Of a DNA stretch of 64,000 nucleotides, positions 43,753-52,512 are shown piece by piece (position 1 is the first letter of the stretch; every line of letters starts with the position of its first letter). Made by a program: the position numbers and the translations under genes. The DNA lies in assembly GCF_015356825.1 (NCBI RefSeq), contig NZ_JAACYW010000001.1, positions 224,594 through 288,593 of the forward strand, given 5' to 3'. The notes under the pieces were generated by a model. It worked only from the letters and a program-made list of their open reading frames with translations, was not told where the DNA came from and ran no database searches. This DNA comes from Catenulispora rubra. GTDB taxonomy: Bacteria > Actinomycetota > Actinomycetes > Streptomycetales > Catenulisporaceae.

Positions 43753-45158
43753 ATGAGTGACCCCTCCCCGCAGCAGCCGAACGTGATCGTCGTCCTCACC
43801 GACCAGCAGCGGTGGGACACGACCGGAGTGCATGGCAATCCCCTGGATCTGACTCCTGAATTCGACCGTATGGCCCGCGAAGGCACGCTCGTGGCCCAGG
43901 CTCTGACCCCGCAGCCGGTCTGCGGACCGGCCCGGTCCTCGCTGCAGACCGGCATGTTCCCGACCGCGCTGGGCACGTTCCGCAACGGCGTCCCGCTGCC
44001 GAACGATGTGCCCACGCTGGCGGGGCAGTTCGCGGCCGCGGGGTACGCCACCGGCTACATCGGCAAATGGCACCTGGCGTCGAGCGATCCGGTGCCCGCG
44101 CACGAGCGAGGCGGCTACGAGTACTGGCTGGGCAGCAACACGCTCGAATACACCTCCGACGCCTACCAGACGGTGATGTGGGACGGCGACGAACAGCCCG
44201 TGCGCCTGGTCGGATACCGGTCCGACGCGATCATCGACGCCGCGATCCGATTCATCGCGGACCATCACGACCAGCCGTTCCTGCTGTTCGTCTCGCTCCT
44301 GGAGCCGCACCATCAGAACGCCACCGACACCTACCCGGCGCCCACCGGATACGCCGAGCGGTACACCGGGCGGTGGGTGCCGGCCGACCTGGCGGCGCAG
44401 GAGGGAACCGCGCACCAGCACCTCGGCGGGTACCTCGGCCAGATCAAGCGCGTCGACGAGGGCCTGGGCCGGCTGCGCGACGCCTTGACGAGTCTCTCGC
44501 TCGAGGCCTCGACGGTGCTGGCCTGGACCTCCGACCACGGCAATCACTTCCACACCCGGAACGCGGAGTACAAGCGCTCGGCCCACGAGTCCTCGATCCG
44601 CGTGCCGCTGGCCCTGACCGGGCCGGGCCGGGCTTCACCGGTGGCGGCATGATCCGACAGCAGGTGAGCACCGTCGATCTGATGCCGACCCTGCTCGACG
44701 CCGCCGGGCTGCCGGCACCCGCGGATCTGCACGGCAGTTCGTTCCTCCCGCTGGTCGGCGGTGGCACCGATCCCGAGCGTCCCGAATCGGTGTTCCTGCA
44801 GATCAGCGAGTTCGAGGTGGGACGCGCGGTACGCACGTCGCGCTGGAAGTACGCGGTCACCGCCCCCGACGCCAACGGCTGGACCGAGCCGTCCGCGGAC
44901 CGCTACGTCGAAACGTGCCTGTACGACCTGGCGAACGACCCGTACGAGCTCGACAACCTGGCCGGCCTGACTTCCCACCGCGAGGTGGCCGATTCTTTGC
45001 GCGCGATGCTGCTGGACTGGATGCGCACGGTGGGTGAAAAGGAACCGGTGATCGAACCCGCCCCCGAGCGGCGACCGCGCGGGCGCCGTGTCGACCCGGA
45101 GGTCCACGACTTCGATCTGACGGGAGTGCGATTCGCCCATCAGCGTCCCGTCGCATAG
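43753..45158 (+). pseudogene. Cys-type sulfatase interrupted by a 5-bp repeat frameshift
   Basis: A formylglycine sulfatase: N-terminal metal site VVLTDQQRWD, C57 in CGPARSSLQTG (the residue that is converted to formylglycine), GYIGKWHL, and TSDHGNH. At 44620-44633 the sequence holds GGGCC-GGGCC-GGGC; one unit too many shifts the frame after LALTGPG, giving a stop at 44650. Removing one GGGCC restores FTGGGMIRQQVSTVDLMPTLLDAAG and a 466-aa protein ending at 45158. It is either a slipped-strand mutation, a switch, or an assembly error. An intact protein would remove sulfate from a glycan or aryl sulfate; the arylsulfatase activating enzyme is not in this window. Confidence 0.88.
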
Positions 45159-45208
45159 CTCGCCGAGCTGGCACCTTCGTTCAGTCACCACGCCCAAGGG
45201 AGTGAGCC

Positions 45209-46759
45209 GTGTCGGACACCGTCTCTGTCGAGATACCTCAAGGAAGCCTGAACGGGCGGGTGCTGGACGAGGGCGGCGTGCTCTTCGCCGGGATTCCCTT
45301 CGCACAGCCGCCGACCGGGGCGCTGCGTCTTCGGCCGCCGCAGCCGCCCCGGCCATGGGCAGGGGTGCGCGACGCGTCGGACTTCCTTCCGCCGCCACCG
45401 CAGAACGCTGGGCTCTCGCTTCCGCCCGACACGGTCTGCTCGGAGGACAGCCTGCACGTTAACGTCTGGACGCCGGATGTCCATGGCCGCAGGCCGGTCA
45501 TGGTGTGGATCTATGGCGGCGCCTACGAAACCGGCAGCGCCGCCCCGCCGGTCACCGACGGGCAGCAGCTGATGCGCGGCGGCGATGTCGTGGTCGTGAG
45601 CTTCAACTACCGCATCGGCGCTCTGGGGTTCGTGCACCTGGCCGGTATCGGCGGCCAGGAATGGGCCGACACCGCGAATCTTGGGTTGCAAGACCAGGTC
45701 GCGGTGCTGCGCTGGATACGCGAGAACATCGCAGAGTTCGGCGGCGACCCGGACAACGTCACCGTATTCGGCAACTCCGCGGGAGCTGGCGCTATCGGCT
45801 GCCTGCTGGCCATGCCGACCGCGCGAGGCCTGTTCCAGCGCGCGGTCATGATGAGTCCGCCGATCGGCAGGATCTACTCGCCGGCCACGGCGGAGCAGCT
45901 GGCTACCCAACTGCTCGACGAGGTCGGAATCCATCGGCCTGAGCAGCTCGCGAACGTGCCGGTCGAGCACATCCTGACCGCGCAGTCCCGGGCCGTGTCC
46001 GGGGACTTGGGCGCCCGCGCCCTACCCGGTGGACGCTCTTGGGGACCGGTGCTGGACGGAATCGTCCTTCCAGGCATGCCCCTTCAGGCCGTCGAAGCGG
46101 GCGAAACGGCCGACGTGTCGCTGCTTGTCGGCGCGAACCGTGACGAGATGCTGCTCTTCGAGCGGTTCGAACAGCCCGACATCACTCCCCCCACGGCCGA
46201 CGCGGTGTTGGCGGACATGGCCGCAACGGTTGGGCAGGCTGCCGCGCGAGACCTCTGGGAGGCTTACCAGGTCGCGGAACCGGACGGCACTCCGGCACGT
46301 CTGCGCCTGCGCTTCCTCAGCGACTACATCTACCGGATCCCGGCCTCTCGCATGGCCGACGCTCACATACGCGCCGGCGGCACCGCCCACCAATACCTCT
46401 TCGCAGCGGACCTTCCAGGACTCGGCGCGGGTCACGGCACCGAAGTAGCGCTCGTATTCGGCGGCCACAAGGACCCTGCCAATCCGCTGGCGCAGGTCTA
46501 CGCTCGGTGGCCCGGCTCCGACCAGCTCAGCCGGGAAATGATGGCCGCCTGGACGGCGTTCGCTCACAGCGGTGATCCCGGGTGGACACGCCACGCACCC
46601 GGTGCCACGGATGTCCACGTGTTCGGGGCGGACGGCCCGGTCGCCGAACCGCCGGTCACCACTCGCGAGCCCTGGCATCTGGCCACTTACCGCCGCACTG
46701 TCGCCGAAACCCCGGCTGGACATCGGCCCGCCGACGGCCTGGCACAGACCGACGTCTAG
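45209..46759 (+). CDS. Type B carboxylesterase
   Basis: Esterase of 516 aa. It has PPTGALRLRPPQP, EDSLHVNVWTP, an oxyanion segment MVWIYGGAYETGS, the nucleophile S190 in FGNSAGAGA, and GANRDEMLLF. Most family members have GESAGA; here N replaces E. No signal peptide is seen, so it is cytoplasmic. GTG 45209 has AAGGGAG upstream. It lies downstream of the ara genes and sulfatase and may deacylate the same imported compound. Confidence 0.88.
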   Translation: MSDTVSVEIPQGSLNGRVLDEGGVLFAGIPFAQPPTGALRLRPPQPPRPWAGVRDASDFLPPPPQNAGLSLPPDTVCSEDSLHVNVWTPDVHGRRPVMVWIYGGAYETGSAAPPVTDGQQLMRGGDVVVVSFNYRIGALGFVHLAGIGGQEWADTANLGLQDQVAVLRWIRENIAEFGGDPDNVTVFGNSAGAGAIGCLLAMPTARGLFQRAVMMSPPIGRIYSPATAEQLATQLLDEVGIHRPEQLANVPVEHILTAQSRAVSGDLGARALPGGRSWGPVLDGIVLPGMPLQAVEAGETADVSLLVGANRDEMLLFERFEQPDITPPTADAVLADMAATVGQAAARDLWEAYQVAEPDGTPARLRLRFLSDYIYRIPASRMADAHIRAGGTAHQYLFAADLPGLGAGHGTEVALVFGGHKDPANPLAQVYARWPGSDQLSREMMAAWTAFAHSGDPGWTRHAPGATDVHVFGADGPVAEPPVTTREPWHLATYRRTVAETPAGHRPADGLAQTDV

Positions 46760-46767
46760 GGAGTTCT

Positions 46768-47010
46768 CGGCTCGGGAGTTACCGGGGCCGGGGGTCGAGT
46801 CCGTTTTTGGCCAGGAGCCCGGCCAGGAGTTCGGATCGGTACTGCATCAGTGTTAGCCGTTGTTTGACCATCCGGTGGAGCTGGTTGATCTCGCGTTTGA
46901 CGGTCAGCCGGCTCCGGGTACTGATCAGGGTGCGTATGGTCGCGGGCTTGTGCCGGTTCGAGCGGTTGTGGCCTGCGGCGCCAGTGACGCGTTGCCCGGC
47001 GATGACGTGC
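46768..47010 (-). other. Possible decayed coding remnant
   Basis: A stretch without an intact gene. On the minus strand an open frame with no start runs into a TAA near 46780 and contains a helical, basic segment (KREINQLHRMVKQRLTLMQ, then LLAGLLAKNGLDP). It looks like a gene's 3' end but I cannot name the family. Confidence 0.3.
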
Positions 47011-47625
47011 TCAGGGGGCCAGGACCCGGGGCGGGTAACCGTAGATCCCGACGCCGGTGACGGATTCGTCGGGGATCTCGATCGGACAGATGCTCCACTG
47101 TCGAGCGATCCGCATCACATGGCTCTCGTTCGGCATGGCGGCGAGCCAGACGTCCCATTCGGGCTCTCGCCACTCCTGCCAGCCTTCTTCGAGCCAGCGG
47201 TGCCCGATGCCGAGCTCGAGTTCGATCTCGGTGGGCTCGCCGATGTGCAGCGGTACTTCTCTTCGCTCGCCGATGTAGCAGTATGCGCGGGCGATGTCGC
47301 CGGACTCGACGCTGGCCCAGGCGTGATACTCGCCGACCCGGTCGGTGGCGAAGTAATCGAAGTCGCCGATCTCGTCACCGAGCGCTCGTAGCCAGTCTGG
47401 AAAGTCAGGGTGAGTGGCGTCGATCTGGATCGGCAGGTGGGACTGACTGAGGGCGATGGTCCAATCGGCGACAGGCCGGGCGACGTAGACACCGTACTCA
47501 TGGGCGGCGCGGGTGCCGGCAGACCAGCGCAGGATTTGACGGCTCTTCATACCGAGGGCGTCGGCGACCTCTTGCAATGTGGCATCACGGGTCGCGATCC
47601 ACGATGTCTTGTCGCTGATTCCCAT
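47011..47625 (-). CDS. Hypothetical protein
   Basis: A 204-aa acidic cytosolic protein. It opens with a helix-turn-helix-like or helical segment (TLQEVADALGMKSRQILRW), followed by beta-rich blocks (GVYVARPVADWTIAL, YHAWASVESGDIARAY, YIGERREVPLHIGEP). The second part recalls small immunity-type proteins in actinomycetes, but this is only an impression. ATG 47625 has ACGGAG at five bases. It lies among mobile-element fragments and has no functional partner. Confidence 0.6.
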   Translation of the reverse strand: MGISDKTSWIATRDATLQEVADALGMKSRQILRWSAGTRAAHEYGVYVARPVADWTIALSQSHLPIQIDATHPDFPDWLRALGDEIGDFDYFATDRVGEYHAWASVESGDIARAYCYIGERREVPLHIGEPTEIELELGIGHRWLEEGWQEWREPEWDVWLAAMPNESHVMRIARQWSICPIEIPDESVTGVGIYGYPPRVLAP

Positions 47626-47708
47626 GGGCACTCCGTTCCGCGGTTTGGGGGATCATCCCATCCGGCGGTGACAGTCAGGTCGGTATTGCCCTGGATCCCG
47701 CTTACCGA

Positions 47709-47890
47709 TCATGTGAGCATCTCGTGGAGTGCTCCGGAGGAGTGGAACCGGACACCGAACCAGGCGCATATCAGCTCGGTGATCCTGGCTGGCGTCCAAC
47801 GCTGGTCGGTGTAGCCGTGGACTGCCGGACCGGCCTCGAACAACGCCATCAGCTCCTGCTGAGCGTGCCGACTACCGTATGTCAGCGTGG
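47709..47890 (-). pseudogene. IS630-family transposase fragment
   Basis: The minus-strand frame reads ELMALFEAGPAVHGY then DQRWTPARITELI and FGVRFHSSG, ending in a TGA. This matches the winged-helix N-terminal region of IS630-type transposases (usually DQRWTLARI...LI...F.V.Y). The DDE catalytic part is absent and no terminal repeats are seen, so this is a decayed fragment. Confidence 0.6.
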
Positions 47891-47914
47891 CGCACCCGAC
47901 GAAACTCCGGCAGC

Positions 47915-48508
47915 TCAGCGCGGAGCCAGCGCTGCGAAGCCCTCATCAAGCAGGCCGACGAGGTCGAGCTCACCATCCGAGGCCGTCCAGTGGTCCAGGG
48001 CGATGTTCAGGCAGTCCAGGGCGGCGGCGGCCTTGACCGAGGCCGCGACGGGACCAAGCCCCGAGGAGGAGGCCCGCTCGGCGAGCGCTTGCGCCAGCCC
48101 GACGCGCCAGCTGTGCTGCTTCTCGAACTGGCGGGCGCACAACGCGGGGGTGTCCAGGATCAGCCGGGTCGACGCCAGAGCGGCGGCTGGGTCGTAGCCG
48201 TAGGGCTCGACAACGGTGTCCAGCGCGGCTCGCAGCGCCGTCCAGTCGTCCTCTTCTGCGGGACGGGCGCGCAGAGCATCGGCCAGGCGTTCCCCCTGGG
48301 CGTCGACCGCCCCCAGGACGGCGTCTTCCTTGGTGTCGAAGTAGCGCAGGAACGTGCTGCGCGACACCCCTGCGGCCGCGGCCAGGTCGTTGACCGTGAC
48401 GTTGTCGAAGCCGTCACGGAGGAAGAGTCCGAACGCGACCTGGGACAGCTCGGCGCGAACGGCGGCCCTGGCGATGTCTCTCGTGCTTGTACGCGCTGAT
48501 GCGTTCAC
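47915..48508 (-). CDS. TetR family regulator
   Basis: Repressor of 197 aa with helix-turn-helix at residues 22-68 (VTVNDLAAAAGVSRSTFLRYFDTKEDAV) and a helical C-terminal domain. GTG 48508 is the start. It is divergent from the two-gene NAD(P)-binding operon at 48651 with overlapping palindromes between them, so it probably represses that operon and itself. FLRYF-type members often respond to small electrophiles or antibiotics; the ligand is unknown. Confidence 0.85.
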   Translation of the reverse strand: MNASARTSTRDIARAAVRAELSQVAFGLFLRDGFDNVTVNDLAAAAGVSRSTFLRYFDTKEDAVLGAVDAQGERLADALRARPAEEDDWTALRAALDTVVEPYGYDPAAALASTRLILDTPALCARQFEKQHSWRVGLAQALAERASSSGLGPVAASVKAAAALDCLNIALDHWTASDGELDLVGLLDEGFAALAPR

Positions 48509-48559
48509 GTCGCGATCCTACCCATCTGGTGATTCCGACTCGCAATCATGGGTTACAGT

Positions 48560-48583
48560 GTCTCATGTGAGACTGAGTCTCAC
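48560..48583. promoter_or_regulatory. Overlapping palindromic TetR operators
   Basis: GTCTCATGTGAGAC (48560-48573, perfect) overlaps GTGAGACTGAGTCTCAC (48567-48583, arms of seven around TGA). They share the half site GTGAGAC. Located between divergent tetR and the oxidoreductase operon. Confidence 0.7.
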
Positions 48584-48650
48584 TTACGGACTCCAGATCC
48601 AGCTCTAGACCGAAGAGCCATCGCAACCGCGGAATAGGACACCCGACACC

Positions 48651-49400
48651 ATGACCAAGACACTCGGACTCATCGGCAGCGGAAACATCGGCAGTGCCCT
48701 CGCCCACCTGGCCATCGCCGCAGGTCTGGACGTCGTGCTTAGCAATTCCCGAGGCCCGGAATCCCTGGCGGCCCTGGTCGCCGAACTCGGCGACCACGCC
48801 CGCGCGGCCACACCCGCTGACGCGGCCCAGGCCGGCGACCTGGTCGTCGCGACCATCCCGCTGGGCTCCTACGAGCAGCTCCCGGCCGCCGCCCTGGTCG
48901 GCAAGACGGTCATCGACACCATGAACTACCGCCCGGACACCGGCCGGATCTCCGAGTTCGACCAGGACGAGTTCGCCTCCAGCGTTCTGGTGCAGCGCCA
49001 CCTGCCCGGTTCCGCTGTGGTCAAGGCGTTCAACAACATCGACTTCCGACGCCTGTCCATCTCGGCCAGGCCCGCCGGTGCCGAAGACCGGAGCGCCCTG
49101 CCGATCGCCGGTGACGACCCGGCCGCCAAGGAGCAGGTCGCCCAGCTCCTGGACCTGCTCGGCTACGACGCCGTCGACATCGGCACCCTCGCCGACAGCT
49201 GGCGCAGCGAGCCGAGCTCCCCGGTGTTCGTCCAGCCGTACCTGGCAGCCCAGCCGGAAGGCCTGGACCAGCAGGAGATGGGGCGCTGGTTCTTCGAGAC
49301 GCCCGGCGTCCCGGTCCCCGCCGACCGGATCAGGGAACTGGCCGAGGCTGCCGTGCGACCGCCGGCGCCGGAGCGCGGCGCGAGCACGACCGACAACTGA
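48651..49400 (+). CDS. NAD(P)-binding oxidoreductase, F420:NADP reductase-like
   Basis: A 249-aa Rossmann protein. LGLIGSGNIGSALA gives the dinucleotide-binding loop, SNSRGPE the adenosine-phosphate region typical of NADP binding, and IDTMNYRPDTGRI the core of the NADPH:F420 reductase group. The C-terminal half differs from true F420 reductases, so the electron partner is uncertain. First gene after the TetR operator; the next gene follows after 38 bp. Probably a TetR-induced redox protein. Confidence 0.8.
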   Translation: MTKTLGLIGSGNIGSALAHLAIAAGLDVVLSNSRGPESLAALVAELGDHARAATPADAAQAGDLVVATIPLGSYEQLPAAALVGKTVIDTMNYRPDTGRISEFDQDEFASSVLVQRHLPGSAVVKAFNNIDFRRLSISARPAGAEDRSALPIAGDDPAAKEQVAQLLDLLGYDAVDIGTLADSWRSEPSSPVFVQPYLAAQPEGLDQQEMGRWFFETPGVPVPADRIRELAEAAVRPPAPERGASTTDN

Positions 49401-49438
49401 CCGGCCCACGCAGCCGACTCATGGAAGAGACGATCCCG

Positions 49439-50092
49439 ATGAAGTTCCTACTGCTCGGCGCCACCGGAGCAACAGGCAGCCTGTTCATCGAACAGGCACT
49501 CGCCGACGGACACGAGGTGACAGCCTACGTGCGCAGTCCTGACAAGCTGGCGCCGCGCGAGCGCCTGACGGTCGTGGCCGGCGACGTCCGCGACGCAGCC
49601 GCACTGACCGAGGCCATGAGCGGCGCCTCACCCGACGCCGTCGTCAGCACTCTCGGCCTGGGCCGTACGCGCAAACCCAACAACCTGATCGCCGACAGCA
49701 CACGCGCCATCGTGGAGGCAGCCGGCCGCAGCGGTACGTCCCGCGTGCTCGTCATGTCAGCATTCGGCGTCGGGCAGTCCGCCGACAAGGCCTCCGCGAT
49801 CGCGCGCTTCATGTACCGCACCGGTGGAAAGGCCATCTACGCCGACAAGGAAGTCGGCGACCGGCACCTCGCCGCCTCCGACCTGGACTGGACCCTCGCC
49901 TACCCGGTACTGCTCACCAACAAGCCGAAAACCGGCTCGTATCAGGCGATCGATCTGGGGCAGCTGACCCGGCTACCCGGAATGCCGCGCGTCGCTCGGG
50001 CGGACGTCGCCGCGTTCCTGCTCGCCGCGGCGACCGAAGACACGTGGTCCCGCCGGACGGTGGTGCTGGTCGAGGGGCTCTCGCGTCCATAG
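49439..50092 (+). CDS. NAD(P)H-binding atypical SDR (NmrA-like)
   Basis: A 217-aa protein with the N-terminal motif LLGATGATGSLF typical of atypical SDRs, then VRSPDKL and SAFGVGQS. It lacks the classical YxxxK site, as do many NmrA-like members that sense redox state or reduce quinones. ATG 49439 is preferred because GGAAGAGA sits eight bases upstream; ATG 49421 adds six residues. It forms an operon with the preceding oxidoreductase under TetR control. Confidence 0.82.
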   Translation: MKFLLLGATGATGSLFIEQALADGHEVTAYVRSPDKLAPRERLTVVAGDVRDAAALTEAMSGASPDAVVSTLGLGRTRKPNNLIADSTRAIVEAAGRSGTSRVLVMSAFGVGQSADKASAIARFMYRTGGKAIYADKEVGDRHLAASDLDWTLAYPVLLTNKPKTGSYQAIDLGQLTRLPGMPRVARADVAAFLLAAATEDTWSRRTVVLVEGLSRP

Positions 50093-50094
50093 CG

Positions 50095-50262
50095 TTCGAG
50101 GCTGGTATGCACTCTCCGTGACGAACGCGATCCTGGAGCTCGGCGTACCGGCCTCCAGCAACGCCCGGTAGGCGGCCACCGCGTCCTCGACCGCCGCCGC
50201 GAACCGGTGCTCGGGAGCGAGCCGGTAGTCGACGGAGATCGCGCGGGCACCGACGCGCCGAA
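50095..50262 (-). pseudogene. Truncated HSL-type alpha/beta hydrolase fragment
   Basis: The minus-strand translation contains ISVDYRLAPEHRF, AVEDAVAAYRALLEAG and SSRIAFVTESA. This is the middle of a hormone-sensitive-lipase-type esterase, ending where GDSAGG would be expected. Both ends are missing, and it is squeezed between two intact genes. Confidence 0.65.
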
Positions 50263-50263
50263 G

Positions 50264-50851
50264 TTAGCTGGACGACGGGAACAGCGTGCTCAGGGCAAGA
50301 ACTGCTGTCCGCTGTAGCTGATCGCGGGTTTGGCCGCTGACTGCCTGGACTGCGATTCCGTCGGTAACGGTATGCACCAGCCGGGCGAAGTCCCCCGGGT
50401 CGCGGCCCGTCGGCAGATCAGTGGCCTGCTCAAGGCGTCGACGGAGGGCTGCCTCTCCTGCCATCCGCAGGCGGAGAGCCTGCTGACGTCCTGGTTCGCC
50501 GTCGGGGCCGCAAGCCTGTGCGCTGTTCACCGTGAGGCACCCGCACGGCGTGTGCGGTCCGGAGGTCAGTTCGACTGCCCCGAAGATCAAGCGCTCGACA
50601 ACCTCTCGCACAGTGGGCGCTTCCAAAGCATCGGCGGCGTAGGCCGCCGGGCCAGCGACGTAGCGGTCAAGTGCTTTGGCGAAGAGCTCTTCCTTGTTGC
50701 CGAACGCGCCGTACACGCTGGGCCTGTTAATGCCCATGGCCGCAGTCAGGTCCGCCATGGACGTCCCCTCATAGCCCTGCCGCCAGAACACTTCGAGTGC
50801 CGCGTCAAGCGCCGTATCCGGGTCGAAGGCGCGTGGTCGTCCTCCGGGCAT
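50264..50851 (-). CDS. TetR family regulator
   Basis: Repressor of 195 aa. The helix-turn-helix is at residues 14-58 (TSMADLTAAMGINRPSVYGAFGNKEEL). The C-terminal domain contains PCGCLTVNSA, characteristic of the AcrR-like group that includes ComR/AefR-type regulators. It is divergent from the Gfo/Idh/MocA oxidoreductase. Two TACC-N4-GGTA sites lie between them, so autoregulation and control of the oxidoreductase are likely. Confidence 0.85.
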   Translation of the reverse strand: MPGGRPRAFDPDTALDAALEVFWRQGYEGTSMADLTAAMGINRPSVYGAFGNKEELFAKALDRYVAGPAAYAADALEAPTVREVVERLIFGAVELTSGPHTPCGCLTVNSAQACGPDGEPGRQQALRLRMAGEAALRRRLEQATDLPTGRDPGDFARLVHTVTDGIAVQAVSGQTRDQLQRTAVLALSTLFPSSS

Positions 50852-50873
50852 GCTGGTTCCTCCTCGGGTTTCT

Positions 50874-50938
50874 TACCAATCGGTACGTTACCCCTTGATC
50901 TCCCGGACCGCCGACACCTAGTTTTGTACCTCTAGGTA
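50874..50938. promoter_or_regulatory. Pair of TACC-N4-GGTA TetR operator sites
   Basis: TACCAATCGGTA at 50874-50885 and TACCTCTAGGTA at 50927-50938. Extended by flanks they read CTTACC-N4-GGTACG and, on the other strand, CTTACC-N4-GGTACA, so the sites face in opposite directions, one per divergent gene. Confidence 0.65.
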
Positions 50939-50956
50939 AGAAACCGAGGAGGACAC

Positions 50957-52033
50957 ATGATCAAAGTCGGAGTCGTCGGAGCCAGCGGCTGGGCCGCCGT
51001 CTCGCATCTGCCCGCTCTCGCCGGGCTGCCGGAATTCACCGTGACCGCGGTCGCCACGACCAATCAGGCCAGCGCGGACAAGGCAGCGGCCGCCCACGGA
51101 GTCCAGCTGGCCTTCGCCGACGCCGGTACGCTCGCCGCCCACCCCGACGTGGACCTGGTCGTCGTGTCCGTCAAGGCCGCGCAGCACGCGAAAGCGGTCA
51201 AGGCCGCCCTGGCCGCTGGAAAGCATGTGTTCTGCGAATGGCCGCTCGGCGTGAACGCCGCCGAAGCCGAAGAACTCGCCGAAGCGGCCGAGTCCGCAGG
51301 CGTCGTCCACGCTGTGAACCTGCAGGGACACCAGTCGCCGGACGCTCGGTTCGTCGCGGACCAGATCGCCGATGGCGCGATCGGCCGCCTCGAATCGGTC
51401 GCGCTGGTCGCCGCCGGCGACCCGCTGGGCGGCCGCCGTATCGCCCCGGAAATGGCCTGGTCCGCCGACCCGGCCGAAGGTACCTCACTGCTGACCATCA
51501 TGGCCGGCCACTTCCTGGCCACACTGGAACGAGTGGCAGGCAACCTGATCGAGGTCTCTGCGAGACTGCCCCGGCCCTACGATCACGTCGAGCTCACCGG
51601 CACCGGCCGAACGGTACCCAACGCGGTACCCGCCCAGGTTCTGCTCCACGGCATCCTGGCCACCGGCGCCACCGCCTCGGCCGCTATACACGGAGGCAGC
51701 GGAAGCCCCGACGGATTCCTCATCAAACTCGTGGGCACCGATGGCACAGTGACAGTGACCCAGCCCCGGCCGGGCATCTACATGCACTGGACCGACTGGG
51801 ACATCCACATCAACGGCCGGCGGGTCACGGTGCCCGACTCCTATCGCACAGCCCCGTTCGACCCGACCGCCGGACCGGTCGCCAACGTCGCGGCCGTCTA
51901 CCAGGAAATCGCTCAGGCGATCGCCGAGAGACGCCAGCCCCATCCCGACTTCCATGCCGCCGCAGCTCACCAAAGAATGCTCGCCGCCATCGAGCGCGCC
52001 GCGGGGACCGGAGTCGCCCAGGCCATCGCATGA
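50957..52033 (+). CDS. Gfo/Idh/MocA family oxidoreductase
   Basis: NAD(P)-dependent dehydrogenase of 358 aa that acts on sugars or cyclitols. VGVVGASGWAA is the cofactor loop. The usual EKP motif reads EWP (HVFCEWPLGVN), so the Lys that normally contacts cofactor and substrate is replaced by Trp. Relatives with this change exist among dimeric dehydrogenase-like proteins. GAGGAG lies upstream of ATG 50957. It is under the divergent TetR regulator. Confidence 0.85.
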   Translation: MIKVGVVGASGWAAVSHLPALAGLPEFTVTAVATTNQASADKAAAAHGVQLAFADAGTLAAHPDVDLVVVSVKAAQHAKAVKAALAAGKHVFCEWPLGVNAAEAEELAEAAESAGVVHAVNLQGHQSPDARFVADQIADGAIGRLESVALVAAGDPLGGRRIAPEMAWSADPAEGTSLLTIMAGHFLATLERVAGNLIEVSARLPRPYDHVELTGTGRTVPNAVPAQVLLHGILATGATASAAIHGGSGSPDGFLIKLVGTDGTVTVTQPRPGIYMHWTDWDIHINGRRVTVPDSYRTAPFDPTAGPVANVAAVYQEIAQAIAERRQPHPDFHAAAAHQRMLAAIERAAGTGVAQAIA

Positions 52034-52090
52034 GGCGGCGTCAACAACCACCAAGAGCATCGACGGTTGTGTCAGCTATCGTGCGTGGCT

Positions 52091-52512
52091 GTGAGCGATC
52101 ACTACGAAGTCGTTTTTCCTGCTTCTTGCTCGATGGGACGCCTGATCGGGTGCTCGATGTTCTGCGCTGGCATATGGGGCTCATCGACGACTGCCCCGGC
52201 GTTGATGAGTACAAGGAAATGACCGGACGTTTGCTGGCGGCGGACCCGAACACCAGGCTGCCCGGACCTGACCTGGCTGAGCTGCGCTTGCAGGACGATG
52301 GCTGGGGCCTGTTCACCCGGAGCCTCTGGCTGGACGACGAGATCGGCTGGATCGGCGAGCTGCTGGAGCTCGTCGCTCCCTATGCAGCACATGACGGGTA
52401 CGGGGGCTACTTCCGGGACGTCAATGACGTCGAGCCCACGGCGTTCGGGTTCGCCGGCGGCGCATACGGGCTCACCCGCGGTTTCGGCAACGCCCCGCGC
52501 TGGCAGGGATGA
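52091..52512 (+). pseudogene. Small hypothetical gene with a probable frameshift in a T-run
   Basis: The frame ending at 52512 reads SCFLLDGTPDRVLDVLRWHMG and on to GLTRGFGNAPRWQG, a coherent protein of about 130 aa. Its only natural start, GTG 52091 (VSDHYEVVF), is in another frame; inserting one T in the run at 52122-52126 joins them to about 140 aa. Either the T-run lost a base, or a different start in the second frame (for example GTG near 52070) is used. I do not recognise the family. Confidence 0.5.
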
